Source of the DNA: Chloroflexota bacterium
GTDB lineage: Bacteria; Chloroflexota; Limnocylindria; Limnocylindrales; CSP1-4
DNA length: 10,049 bases
NCBI GenBank assembly: GCA_021785115.1
Contig: JAJYGO010000033.1
Coordinates: 1-10,049, forward strand
Reading direction: 5' to 3'
Of the stretch, positions 1 through 6,542 are shown in pieces (position 1 is the first letter of the stretch; each line of letters starts with the position of its first letter). The position numbers and the translations under genes are program-made. A model generated the notes under the pieces. It was not told the origin of the DNA and did not search any database. It saw nothing but the letters and a program-made list of their open reading frames with translations.

Positions 1-265
1 CGGTCTCGAGCTGACCGCGGCGGGCCTGGACGGACGACAGGCCGGCCCCGGCGAGTGGCTGCCCTGGTCCGGCGGCGCCGAGCTGCGCGTCCAGAGCCCG
101 CGACACGCCGCGCTCCGCCTGCTGCGTGACGGCGCCGAGATCGCCCGCGGGTACGCGAGGAGCCTGCGTGTCGAGGCGCCCGGCCCCGGGTCGTACCGGC
201 TGGAGGCCCGCCGCTTCGGCGACCCGTGGGCCTACACGAACCCCGTGGTGCTGACGCCTCCCTGA
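1..265 (+). CDS. C-terminal fragment, probable PHP-type metallohydrolase
   Basis: Only the last 87 codons are present; the reading frame starts at base 2 and stops with TGA at 263-265. The fragment has no catalytic residues. It reads as a small beta-rich C-terminal domain with alternating hydrophobic and charged residues (LRVQSPRHAALRLLRDG, then VEAPGPGSYRLEAR) and ends in PWAYTNPVVLTPP. A terminal W-x-Y-x-NP motif of this kind is what I associate with PHP-domain phosphoesterases/metallohydrolases of the CehA/McbA type, where a sugar-binding-like beta domain follows the PHP barrel. That identification rests on the tail motif alone and is tentative. Codon use is strongly GC3, so that it is coding is well supported. 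The next gene starts 173 bp downstream on the same strand. Confidence 0.55.
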   Translation, partial: GLELTAAGLDGRQAGPGEWLPWSGGAELRVQSPRHAALRLLRDGAEIARGYARSLRVEAPGPGSYRLEARRFGDPWAYTNPVVLTPP

Positions 266-337
266 CCCATGCCCGACGGCGCGTCCAGCCCGCGATGTCC
301 GGCGACCGGTCCCTCGCGGGGCGGGCGCCGCCCGGGG

Positions 338-343
338 TACGAT
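338..343 (+). promoter_or_regulatory. possible -10 hexamer TACGAT upstream of the GGDEF gene
   Basis: In the 173-bp gap between the first two genes, TACGAT stands out in otherwise GC-only sequence and fits the TAnnnT pattern of sigma-70-type -10 elements. The same hexamer occurs before the carboxyltransferase gene at 7607-7612. There is no recognisable -35 box, and the implied 5' leader of about 90 nt is long. Nothing else in the gap is recognisable. Confidence 0.25.
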
Positions 344-438
344 GCGGGCCACATCCGCGGCTCGGAGGTCCTCGTCGATGACCCGCTCTCGAGCGACTCG
401 CGTGGATCCGGCCGCGCACCGATGAGCGCCGCGCCCGC

Positions 439-2424
439 ATGACCGCCGGCCACCAGGGCCCCTCGGGCTTCCTCGCCCCGGACTCCGTGTCGTCCATCGT
501 CCGGGAGCTCCGGCGCGACCTCCGCGCCGACGGCGGTGTCGCGGTGTACCTGGACGACACCGAGGGGGCGCTGCGGATCGCGTTCGCGGATGGGCCCGTC
601 GCCAGGCGCCTGGAGCCGCGCGGTACGCGCCGCCTCGGGCTGGACCTCCCCATCCATGTCGAGCGCGCCGGTCCCCCGGGCGCGACGCTGCTCGTGGCGG
701 TGCCGGACGTCGATGGCGGCTTCGTGTTCCTGGCGAGGCGGGGCAACCACCCGTTCACGCGCGCGGACCGCGCCGTGGCCCGGGTCTACGCGCGCCGACT
801 GGCCGAACGAGTCGCGGTCTCCAAGGTCGCGGAGCGGACCTCGCACTGGGTGCGCCAGCTCGAGACCATCCAGCGCATCGGGGCTCGCCTCACCCGGCTC
901 GCGTCGACCGAGGAGATCGGGCAGGCGATCGCCTCGGAGACGCGGAAGGTAATCGACTACCACAACTGTCGCGTCTACGTGCTCGAGGAGAACGGGATCG
1001 ATCTCACGCCGGTCGCATTCAGGGGTGACATCAGCGAGTACGGGGGCGAGACCCTGGAGGCGCTCCGGATCCGGCTCGGGGAGGGGCTCACCGGTCTCGT
1101 TGCCCTGCGTGGCGAGCCACTGGTCATCCCGGATGCCGCCCGGGACGAGCGCGCGATCCAGATCGACGGTACACCACCAGTTGACGAGTCGATGCTGCTC
1201 ATGCCCATGCTCTACGAGCAGCGAGTGACGGGCGTGATCGTCCTCTCGAAGCTCGGGATCGACCAGTTCGGCCCGGACGACGTTCGCCTGCTGCGCATCC
1301 TGGCCGACCAGGCCGCCGTGGCGATCGCCAACGCCCGGCTGCTGGCCAGCCGCGACCGGGTGGTCGAGGAGCTTCGTGCCATGCTCGAGATCAGCCAGAG
1401 CAGGAACGAGGCGCGCGACGATCGGTCGCTCGCGTCGGTGGTGGCGCGGCGGATCTCCGTTGGGGCGGGCGTCCAGGCGTGCGCGATCGTGCGGTGGATC
1501 GAGGGGACCACGCGGCTCGAGAGCGTCGGTCGATACGGCTCGGACCTGCCCGCGATGGCCTACGACCTGCGCGAGCGCCCGGCGATGCGCCGCGTGCTCC
1601 GCGAACGGGCGACGGTGATCGTCCAGGCCTCGGATCCACTGCAGGAACCCGACGAGCAGGAACGCATGCGGAGTCGCGGCGACCGCACGCTGCTGATGGT
1701 CCCCATGATCGCCGGCGGCGGGGTATTCGGCCTGGTCGAGCTGGCGACGCGCACTCGAGAGCGGCACTTCACGGACGCGGACCTGGACTACTGCCGTGCG
1801 CTGGCGAACCATGCCGCCGCCGTGCTCGAGAACGCCTCGCTGCTCGATCGACTCCGGCGGGCGGCGGACCTTGATCAGCTGACGGGCCTCGCCAATCACC
1901 GTCAGCTGCAGGAGCGCCTGGCGCAGGAGGTGGCCCGGTCCTCCCGCACCGGCCGCCCACTCGGCGTGGTCATGCTGGACCTCGATGGCTTCAAGGCGGT
2001 CAACGACCAGTACGGGCACGCAGCCGGCGACCAGGTGCTGCACGAGGTGGGTACCACGCTCAGGCTCGCCGTCCGAACGAACGACGTCGTGGCCCGCTAC
2101 GGCGGCGACGAGTTCGTGGTGCTGATGCCGGATACGACGGAGCGCGACGCACGCCTCGCGGCGCAGCGCCTGCTGGCTGCATTGCGGGAGCGGGCCTATG
2201 CCCTGCCCGACGGTGACGCCACTTCGGTGGGGGCCAGCATCGGGTTCGCGATCCATCCCCAGGACGGCCTCACGCCCGGCGCGCTGCTCGCGGCGGCGGA
2301 CCGTGCCATGTACCTGGTCAAGCGGCGCGGCGGGGGCCGCGTGCGCCACTCCGCCCGTTCCGTGGAGGTCGCTGCCCTCGATGCAGAAGCCGTGTCTGGC
2401 AACGCGGCGCCGGAACAGGGCTGA
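439..2424 (+). CDS. GAF-GGDEF diguanylate cyclase
   Basis: A 661-residue cytoplasmic protein with no signal peptide or membrane segment. It should convert two GTP into cyclic di-GMP. Residues about 25-130 look like a degenerate GAF domain. Residues about 141-300 are a clear GAF domain (starts LETIQRIGARLTRLAS, contains GEGLTGLVALRGEPLVIPDA), and about 305-470 are a second clear GAF domain. The GGDEF domain spans about 473-640. Its motifs are intact: DQLTGL at 479-484, LDLDGFKAVND around 513-523, and GGDEF at 555-559. The product-inhibition I-site RTND (RxxD) is at 546-549, exactly five residues before the GG, so both activity and feedback control are expected. There is no EAL or HD-GYP domain. 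The ATG at 439 has no good Shine-Dalgarno sequence; an ATG at 422 is out of frame and stops after six codons. GAF domains usually sense small ligands, but the signal here cannot be told. A tRNA gene follows. Confidence 0.93.
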   Translation: MTAGHQGPSGFLAPDSVSSIVRELRRDLRADGGVAVYLDDTEGALRIAFADGPVARRLEPRGTRRLGLDLPIHVERAGPPGATLLVAVPDVDGGFVFLARRGNHPFTRADRAVARVYARRLAERVAVSKVAERTSHWVRQLETIQRIGARLTRLASTEEIGQAIASETRKVIDYHNCRVYVLEENGIDLTPVAFRGDISEYGGETLEALRIRLGEGLTGLVALRGEPLVIPDAARDERAIQIDGTPPVDESMLLMPMLYEQRVTGVIVLSKLGIDQFGPDDVRLLRILADQAAVAIANARLLASRDRVVEELRAMLEISQSRNEARDDRSLASVVARRISVGAGVQACAIVRWIEGTTRLESVGRYGSDLPAMAYDLRERPAMRRVLRERATVIVQASDPLQEPDEQERMRSRGDRTLLMVPMIAGGGVFGLVELATRTRERHFTDADLDYCRALANHAAAVLENASLLDRLRRAADLDQLTGLANHRQLQERLAQEVARSSRTGRPLGVVMLDLDGFKAVNDQYGHAAGDQVLHEVGTTLRLAVRTNDVVARYGGDEFVVLMPDTTERDARLAAQRLLAALRERAYALPDGDATSVGASIGFAIHPQDGLTPGALLAAADRAMYLVKRRGGGRVRHSARSVEVAALDAEAVSGNAAPEQG

Positions 2425-2447
2425 CCCCGCGGCCGGAGCGCGATTGA

Positions 2448-2466
2448 CCGCGCCGCCGGAGCGCGG
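2448..2466 (+). terminator. GC-rich hairpin after the GGDEF gene
   Basis: CCGCGC (2448-2453) pairs with GCGCGG (2461-2466) around a 7-nt loop, 24 bp past the stop of the diguanylate cyclase gene. No T-run follows, so it is only a candidate terminator. In a genome this GC-rich, short GC hairpins arise by chance. Confidence 0.25.
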
Positions 2467-2506
2467 CGGACCGGCCCCGCGCCGATCCCGGCGGGCGCCG
2501 GTCCGC

Positions 2507-2512
2507 TATACT
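2507..2512 (+). promoter_or_regulatory. -10 element TATACT of the tRNA-Asn gene
   Basis: TATACT matches the sigma-70 -10 consensus at four or five of six positions and lies 15 bp before the mature tRNA 5' end, the distance expected for a short tRNA leader. It is an AT island in GC-rich sequence. No convincing -35 box is seen about 17 bp upstream. Confidence 0.45.
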
Positions 2513-2526
2513 CCGCGGGTTGCCGA

Positions 2527-2602
2527 TCCGGCGTAGCTCAGTCGGTAGAGCGGGCGGCTGTTAACCGCTTGGTCGTAGGTTCGAGTCCTACCGCCGGAGC
2601 CA
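2527..2602 (+). tRNA. tRNA-Asn (anticodon GTT)
   Basis: A full cloverleaf can be folded by hand. The acceptor stem pairs TCCGGCG (2527-2533) with CGCCGGA (2592-2598). The D stem pairs GCTC (2536-2539) with GAGC (2548-2551). The anticodon stem pairs 2553-2557 with 2565-2569, with one G-T pair. The loop CTGTTAA puts anticodon GTT at 2560-2562, and the T arm is GTAGG-TTCGAGT-CCTAC (2575-2591). The discriminator is G2599 and CCA is encoded (2600-2602). GTT reads both Asn codons, AAC and AAU. Confidence 0.97.
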
Positions 2603-2642
2603 TTTTCCCGATCAGAACGCCCCGCATGGTGCCCAGGTCGTG

Positions 2643-2662
2643 GGCGGCGCGTCCTCGCCGCC
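2643..2662. terminator. candidate hairpin terminator between convergent tRNA and protease genes
   Basis: GGCGGCG (2643-2649) pairs perfectly with CGCCGCC (2656-2662) around the 6-nt loop CGTCCT. It lies between the end of the tRNA (2602) and the stop codon of the convergent protease gene (2706), where a bidirectional terminator would be useful. No T-run flanks it on either strand. Confidence 0.35.
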
Positions 2663-2705
2663 TGGACCACGCCGACCAGGACATGGACACCGCCCGGCTC
2701 TGCCC

Positions 2706-3950
2706 TCACCCCGGAAGCTGGCCCAGCGTCACCCGCACCGTCGACTGGCTTCCGTCCTGGTGCGTGACGTTGATGGGGACGGTCTGCCCCGGCTTGAGCG
2801 CCGCGAGCACCGCGGCGAGCGCGCCCGCCGACGGCGTGGGTTGCCCGTCCACTGCCGTGATGATGTCGCCTGCCCTCAGGCCGGCCTTCGCGGCCGGACC
2901 TCCGGCCACGGTGGAGTAGACCAGCGCGCCTCCTCCGGCGGACAGGTCGGCGCTCTCGATGCCGAGGAACGCGCGGTGCGAGTCGATCACCTTGCCGTAC
3001 TGGATGATCTGGCTGGCCAGGTCCCGGGCGATGTTGCCCGGGATCGCGAAGCCGATGCCGGCGGCCGCGCCCCCCATCTGCGGATCGGAGGCGGCAAGGG
3101 TCGGAATGCCGACGACGTGCCCGTTGAGGTCGACGAGCGCGCCACCGCTGTTACCCGGGTTGATCGCGGCGCTGGTCTGGATGACGTCCGGGAGGGCGAC
3201 CCCGTTCGGCTCGGACACCGTCCGCCCGAGCGCGCTCACGATCCCTTCGGTCACGCTGCTCTGCAGCCCCAGCGGGTTGCCCATCGCCAGCACGATGTCG
3301 CCGACGGCGAGGCTCGACGAGTCACCGAACGTGGCGGGCTGCAGACCAGCGGCGGAGACGTGGATCACGGCGATGTCGTTGGGCACGAACTCGCCCACCA
3401 GCGTTCCCTTGACGGTGCGACCGGTCGCCAGTGTGACCGTGAACGACGTCGAGTTGCCCGCCACGCGCACATTCGTCACGATGTCGCCGCGCGAGTCGAA
3501 CACGATCCCCGACCCCAGCCCGCTGCTGGTTTCGATCAGGACGACCGACGGGTTGACCCGGTGGATCACATCGACGAACTGCGACTGCAGCGCCGTGGCT
3601 TCCGCCGCGCTGCCGGCGGCGGTGGTCGACGCCTCCGCGGGGACGGTCGAGCCGGTCAACCCCTGCCCGTCGCTGGCCGACGGCTGTCCAGGGGACGGGG
3701 AGGCGGTCGCGCCCGCGGGCTGTGAGGCTGCCGCCGCGGGAGACGCTGCGCCACCGACGGTGGGCGAGGCGGCCGGGATGCTTCCCGAGGCAGCGGCGCC
3801 ACCCGGCGTGCCAGAGGCGGCCGGGGAGGGGACCGTCGCGGCGCCACATCCCGCGACCAGGCCGCCCACGATGAGGAGGACGCCGAGCATCGACCTCTGG
3901 CCGCGTGCCACACCGCGCCGCGGAACGGCGCGGTCCTTCGGTGTGACCAT
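2706..3950 (-). CDS. HtrA-like trypsin/PDZ lipoprotein lacking the catalytic histidine
   Basis: A 414-residue exported protein of the HtrA/DegP family (envelope quality-control proteases). From the ATG at 3950, a basic N-region leads into a hydrophobic stretch and a lipobox LVAGC, with Cys35 as the probable lipidated residue. An Ala/Pro/Ser/Gly-rich linker of about 85 residues follows, then a trypsin-like domain (about 125-320) and one PDZ domain (about 325-414, GLRAGDIITAVDGQP). The catalytic Asp192 (NDIAV) and Ser268 (NPGNSGGAL) are present. The usual TN-x-HV motif reads TNVRV, so the catalytic His is Arg162 (codon CGC at 3465-3467). Activity is therefore doubtful; a chaperone or PDZ-binding role is possible. 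The start is uncertain: in-frame ATGs at 3992 and 3986 and a frame open to 4184 exist. I chose 3950 because it gives the shortest N-region before the signal segment and has AGGGG 9 nt upstream. The gene faces away from the one at 4160. Confidence 0.9.
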   Translation of the reverse strand: MVTPKDRAVPRRGVARGQRSMLGVLLIVGGLVAGCGAATVPSPAASGTPGGAAASGSIPAASPTVGGAASPAAAASQPAGATASPSPGQPSASDGQGLTGSTVPAEASTTAAGSAAEATALQSQFVDVIHRVNPSVVLIETSSGLGSGIVFDSRGDIVTNVRVAGNSTSFTVTLATGRTVKGTLVGEFVPNDIAVIHVSAAGLQPATFGDSSSLAVGDIVLAMGNPLGLQSSVTEGIVSALGRTVSEPNGVALPDVIQTSAAINPGNSGGALVDLNGHVVGIPTLAASDPQMGGAAAGIGFAIPGNIARDLASQIIQYGKVIDSHRAFLGIESADLSAGGGALVYSTVAGGPAAKAGLRAGDIITAVDGQPTPSAGALAAVLAALKPGQTVPINVTHQDGSQSTVRVTLGQLPG

Positions 3951-4159
3951 CCGCAGCTGCCCCTGATCCTCCCCCGCGACCAGCATCGCCATGGAACCCT
4001 CGGTCTCGCATGCCGCACGCCCGCGGCTGAGGTCGGGGCCAGTCTCCCCGGCAACCGCACGGTACCGCGGGATCCGGCACGAGGCGAAGGCCCGCGACCT
4101 GTTCCGGCTTGCATGCCGCTCGCAAACACGGCGCCGGGCGGGCGTGGCACCATGTCCGC

Positions 4160-4582
4160 GTGCGTTTGGACGATTGGCGGGCAACGCCTGAAGGGGAACG
4201 GCACCTCACCGACCGGCTGGTCGCGCTCATCGATCTCGTGGCACACGCCCTGGGTGCCGAGAGCGAAACGGCCTGCCACGTGGTGTGGGGCGATCAGCCC
4301 GACGCCCGGTTCCAGGTCCTGCTGGCGACGGACGCCGGGCTGGCCATCCTGAATGTCCGCGTGAACGTCCCCCAGGAGGGGCCACGCGTCTCCGGGAGGC
4401 TGGTCCGCTGGGGGCGCGTGCAGGCCGGTGAGGTCACGATCGAGGCGCACAGCGGGCACGGACAGGTGTCCGCGCAGTTCGAGGGCCAGGTGCTGCAGGG
4501 TCTCGACGCCGCCGGCGAGCGGATCGCCGAATGGATGATCGAGGTGTACCGGCGCGTGCAGTGGGGAACCGGCGCCAGCTGA
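4160..4582 (+). CDS. hypothetical protein, 140 aa
   Basis: I do not recognise this family. The protein is soluble, with no signal peptide or membrane segment. It begins with a charged helix (RLDDWRATPEGERHLTDRLVALIDLVAHAL), continues as an alternating beta-rich middle part (HVVWGDQ, FQVLLATDAGLAILNVRVNV, VSGRLVRWGRVQAGEVTIEAH), and ends in an amphipathic helix (LDAAGERIAEWMIEVYRRVQW). Codon use is strongly GC3, so it is probably real. I chose GTG at 4160; a TTG at 4109 extends the frame by 17 residues of poor codon quality. No Shine-Dalgarno is seen before 4160, which could mean a leaderless or different start. It is divergent from the protease gene, about 209 bp away, and 66 bp upstream of the next gene, which has its own promoter-like sequence. 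Confidence 0.75.
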   Translation: MRLDDWRATPEGERHLTDRLVALIDLVAHALGAESETACHVVWGDQPDARFQVLLATDAGLAILNVRVNVPQEGPRVSGRLVRWGRVQAGEVTIEAHSGHGQVSAQFEGQVLQGLDAAGERIAEWMIEVYRRVQWGTGAS

Positions 4583-4611
4583 CGCGGCCGGGCCAGGGCC
4601 AGTCGATCGCG

Positions 4612-4620
4612 TGCGATAAT
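4612..4620 (+). promoter_or_regulatory. extended -10 (TGCGATAAT) before the 4649 gene
   Basis: TGC followed by GATAAT resembles an extended -10 element (TGn-TATAAT). It lies 29 bp before the GTG start and just upstream of a strong Shine-Dalgarno, so transcription would begin at about 4627. No -35 box is evident, as is usual for extended -10 promoters. It suggests that the 4649 gene can be expressed separately from 4160-4582. Confidence 0.45.
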
Positions 4621-4635
4621 CCTGCCCGACATCCC

Positions 4636-4644
4636 GAGAGGAGG
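4636..4644 (+). promoter_or_regulatory. ribosome binding site fixing the GTG start at 4649
   Basis: GAGAGGAGG ends 4 nt before GTG 4649. It is a strong Shine-Dalgarno match and decides the start of the 122-residue gene. Confidence 0.8.
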
Positions 4645-4648
4645 ACCA

Positions 4649-5017
4649 GTGAGCGCTGCCACCGGACTCGCCCCGGACCCGACCGAGTACCGCCGGCGGC
4701 TCGAGGAGCAGCCTGACGATCAGGTCGATACCTGGGCCCAGGAGTTGATGCGGGACCAGTCGATCCGAATCGGCGTGCGTCGAGTGATCCGGGACTTCCT
4801 TCGGGCGACACGAATCGACGAGGTCGGGTTCGAGCGAGTCTTCGCCGCCGGCGGTGGCGCCCCGGCCACGCTCGGCCGGACGGCCGGCGGTGAGCTGATG
4901 GTGCCGGCGATCGAGCTGTGGTGCCTCGTGCCTGGGATCCGTCGGGAGCTGGCGGATGGCCGGCAGCGGCTGATCGAGTACCTCGTGGAGAACTTCCACG
5001 AGATCACCTACATCTGA
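4649..5017 (+). CDS. hypothetical protein, 122 aa
   Basis: I do not recognise this family. It is a small, soluble, mostly helical and acidic protein. The N-terminal half (EYRRRLEEQPDDQVDTWAQELMRDQSIRIGVRRVIRDFLRATRI) is strongly helical. A Gly/Ala-rich turn (AAGGGAPATLGRTAGGE) follows, and the C-terminal part (GIRRELADGRQRLIEYLVENFHEITYI) is another helix pair. There are no membrane segments, Cys clusters or catalytic motifs. The GTG start is supported by a strong Shine-Dalgarno and an extended -10 element upstream, and codon use fits the neighbours, so it is almost certainly expressed. It follows the 4160 gene on the same strand, 66 bp away. The region after it holds no clear gene until 5243. 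Confidence 0.82.
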   Translation: MSAATGLAPDPTEYRRRLEEQPDDQVDTWAQELMRDQSIRIGVRRVIRDFLRATRIDEVGFERVFAAGGGAPATLGRTAGGELMVPAIELWCLVPGIRRELADGRQRLIEYLVENFHEITYI

Positions 5018-5242
5018 CGAGGTTTCGACGGCGCCCCCAGCCGACGAACCGATCACTCCCGCTGCGTCCCCGTCTCCCCCCGCCGGATCCCGCGGGCCAG
5101 GGCGGGTGGGTGGCTGCCGGCCGGCCCTGCCCGGGCCGTTCGCGCTGCTTCACCCGTCTCCCTCGGTCCTCGATGCTGCTCCGCGAACGACCCTTTCGAC
5201 ACCGGGCACGACCGGCTCGCGCAGCCGGGGAAGCCATTGCCG
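5018..5242. other. non-coding stretch after the 4649 gene
   Basis: About 225 bp of GC-rich sequence without a convincing gene. One imperfect inverted repeat, GGGCCAGGGC against GCCCTGCCC (about 5095-5149), could form a GC-rich hairpin acting as a terminator for the upstream gene, but it has a bulge, a long loop and no T-run. Frames running through here look like shadows. Confidence 0.4.
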
Positions 5243-5440
5243 ATGGCGCTCCTCCTGCTCGCGGTGCCGGCGATCGTGCTGGGGCTGATCCTGAGTCGCG
5301 AAACGTCGACCACTCGGCGGGTGCGCGGGTGGGAGGCGCAGGCGGTGGGCGTGGCGCTCCTCGCGATCGCGTGGCTCGTGGCGAGCGGGCCGCGCCGCTC
5401 GCCGGGCTGTTCAGGGGGCGCGTTTCATACCGGCCACTGA
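5243..5440 (+). CDS. possible small two-helix membrane protein
   Basis: A 65-residue frame from ATG 5243. It has two hydrophobic segments, residues about 2-18 (ALLLLAVPAIVLGLILS) and 35-51 (AQAVGVALLAIAWLVAS), separated by a charged loop with RETSTTRRVRGWE. This would form a helical hairpin in the membrane. Codons are almost all G/C-ending, as in real genes here. GGGGAAG lies 9 nt before the ATG; a TTG at 5237 is an alternative start. The last 15 or so residues (SPGCSGGAFHTGH) look less protein-like, so the true end could have been altered by a frameshift, or the frame could be chance. I cannot assign a function. It converges on parB, whose stop lies 62 bp further on. Confidence 0.45.
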   Translation: MALLLLAVPAIVLGLILSRETSTTRRVRGWEAQAVGVALLAIAWLVASGPRRSPGCSGGAFHTGH

Positions 5441-5497
5441 TCTCGCCCGGCGGCGGGAGCCCCGACGCCCGGCCGGTCCCGCTCAGCCCGACCGACT

Positions 5498-5521
5498 CGG
5501 GTCAGACCCGGGTCTGACCCG
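5498..5521. terminator. perfect 24-bp palindrome over the parB stop codon
   Basis: The half-site CGGGTCAGACCC is followed immediately by its exact reverse complement. It can fold as a 10-bp stem with a CCGG loop on either strand. It spans the parB stop codon (5502-5504) and lies between parB and the convergent small gene, a natural place for a bidirectional terminator. No T-run follows on either strand, so a protein-binding site is an alternative. It is unrelated in sequence to the 16-bp palindrome found elsewhere in the window. Confidence 0.4.
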
Positions 5522-6542
5522 CCCGCAGCAGCGCGATCGCGTTCTCGAGCCGAAGCTTCGTGATGGTCAGGTACTTCGACAGGTTGGCCCGATCGACCTC
5601 GCTCATCCCCTCGAGCGCCTGCGGCGCCCGGAGCACCGATACCAGGTCTTCCAGCGCCTCGCTCAGGTGGGCCTTCGACGACACCAGCGCGTCGTCTCCC
5701 GTCGGCGTGGGTCGGGGTGCTGGGTCCGCGTCCGGCTCCGGATCGGGGTCGGGCGCGACGGCCTGGGCGGCGGCGACCGCTCCGGCGGCGGTGAGAATGC
5801 GCCGGCCCCGGCGCGCCGTCGCGTCGTCGCCGGCTGGCGTGGCGCGCCCCTCGATGCGCGCCTTGAGGCGCAGCAGGGTCAGCTCGCCACGCGCCACCTG
5901 CTCGGCCAGGTGCTTGCGCCTGCGCGGATCCTCCACCTTCAGCAGCTCGTATGCGTGCGAGACCGTGTCTTTGCGCAAAGACACGAGCTCCCGGATCTCC
6001 GCCGGGGCGTCGGCGAGCCGCAGGCGGTTCTCGACGTACCCCTTGTCTTTGCCGAGCTTCTGGGCGAGCTTCCGGACGCTGTAGCCGTAGCCGCGCGTCA
6101 TGCGTTCGTACATCGCCGCCTCGTCGAGCGGCGAGAGGTCCTCGCGCTGCAGGTTCTCGATGATCGCGATCTCCAGCGCGGTCTCGTCGTCGATCACCTC
6201 GACGAGCGCTGGGATCGTCTCGAGATTCGCGAGCTGGGCGGCGCGCCATCGGCGTTCTCCCGCGACCAGCTGGTACCTCCCGGCCGGGAGCGGCCGGACC
6301 AGAACCGGTTGCAGGACACCGTGCTCCCGCACCGATGCGGCGAGTTCGTTCAGCGCGTCCTGGTCGAGCGCGAGACGAGGCTGCTCCGGGTTCGGATCGA
6401 TGCGGCCGAGCGGGAGTTGCCGGACCGCGGCACTGCGCGCCTTTTCGTCGGGTGCCAGCAGGCTGAGGATCGCAGGGGAGAGATCCTCGCGCTCCTCGGA
6501 CAGGCGTCGAGCGGCGACACCGCGGAAGTCGGGTCTAGCCAA
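5502..6542 (-). CDS. parB: chromosome partitioning protein ParB
   Basis: A 346-residue ParB/Spo0J-family protein: a CTP-dependent clamp that loads at parS sites, spreads on DNA and works with ParA in chromosome segregation. Family motifs appear in order: the N-terminal box LGRIDPNPEQPR (about 45-56), the CTP-binding GERRWRAA (95-102), ENLQREDLSPLDEA (129-142), and a helix-turn-helix with SVRKLAQKLGKDKGYVENRLRLA (about 155-177). A Pro/Asp-rich linker (PDPDPEPDADPAP, about 260-275) precedes a helical C-terminal domain that should dimerise. The start is TTG 6542, overlapping the parA end by 8 bp and supported by a near-complete Shine-Dalgarno. Residues 188-193 (SLRKDT) are encoded by a perfect palindrome with unusual codons, TCT-TTG-CGC-AAA-GAC. 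The gene is co-transcribed with parA. Confidence 0.97.
   Translation of the reverse strand: MARPDFRGVAARRLSEEREDLSPAILSLLAPDEKARSAAVRQLPLGRIDPNPEQPRLALDQDALNELAASVREHGVLQPVLVRPLPAGRYQLVAGERRWRAAQLANLETIPALVEVIDDETALEIAIIENLQREDLSPLDEAAMYERMTRGYGYSVRKLAQKLGKDKGYVENRLRLADAPAEIRELVSLRKDTVSHAYELLKVEDPRRRKHLAEQVARGELTLLRLKARIEGRATPAGDDATARRGRRILTAAGAVAAAQAVAPDPDPEPDADPAPRPTPTGDDALVSSKAHLSEALEDLVSVLRAPQALEGMSEVDRANLSKYLTITKLRLENAIALLRAGQTRV
5964..5985. repeat. palindromic repeat copy 1, inside parB (parS-like candidate)
   Basis: A perfect 22-bp palindrome whose 16-bp core GTCTTTGCGCAAAGAC (5967-5982) recurs exactly at 9227-9242 and nearly at 7622-7637. It lies within the parB coding region and imposes codons TCT, TTG and AAA, which are rare in this GC3-rich gene. 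B. subtilis also carries a parS site inside its parB gene (spo0J). The sequence differs from canonical parS (TGTTTCACGTGAAACA) but shares the 16-bp length and palindromic form. Confidence 0.8.

Noticed and set aside
232..2349. Long minus-strand open frame (705 codons) opposite the GGDEF gene
   Set aside because: It is the antisense shadow of a clear GAF-GGDEF gene; the translation is Arg/His/Pro-rich with no family motif, as expected in very GC-rich coding DNA.
2640..3966. Plus-strand open frames (2640-3725 and 2959-3966) opposite the HtrA-like gene
   Set aside because: The minus-strand frame has the lipobox, trypsin and PDZ motifs; the plus frames have none.
6045..6060. Possible further copy of the palindrome at TTGTCTTTGCCGAG
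   Set aside because: Only the left half resembles it; the right half has no symmetry, and the codons encode the expected ParB helix-turn-helix sequence (LGKDKG).
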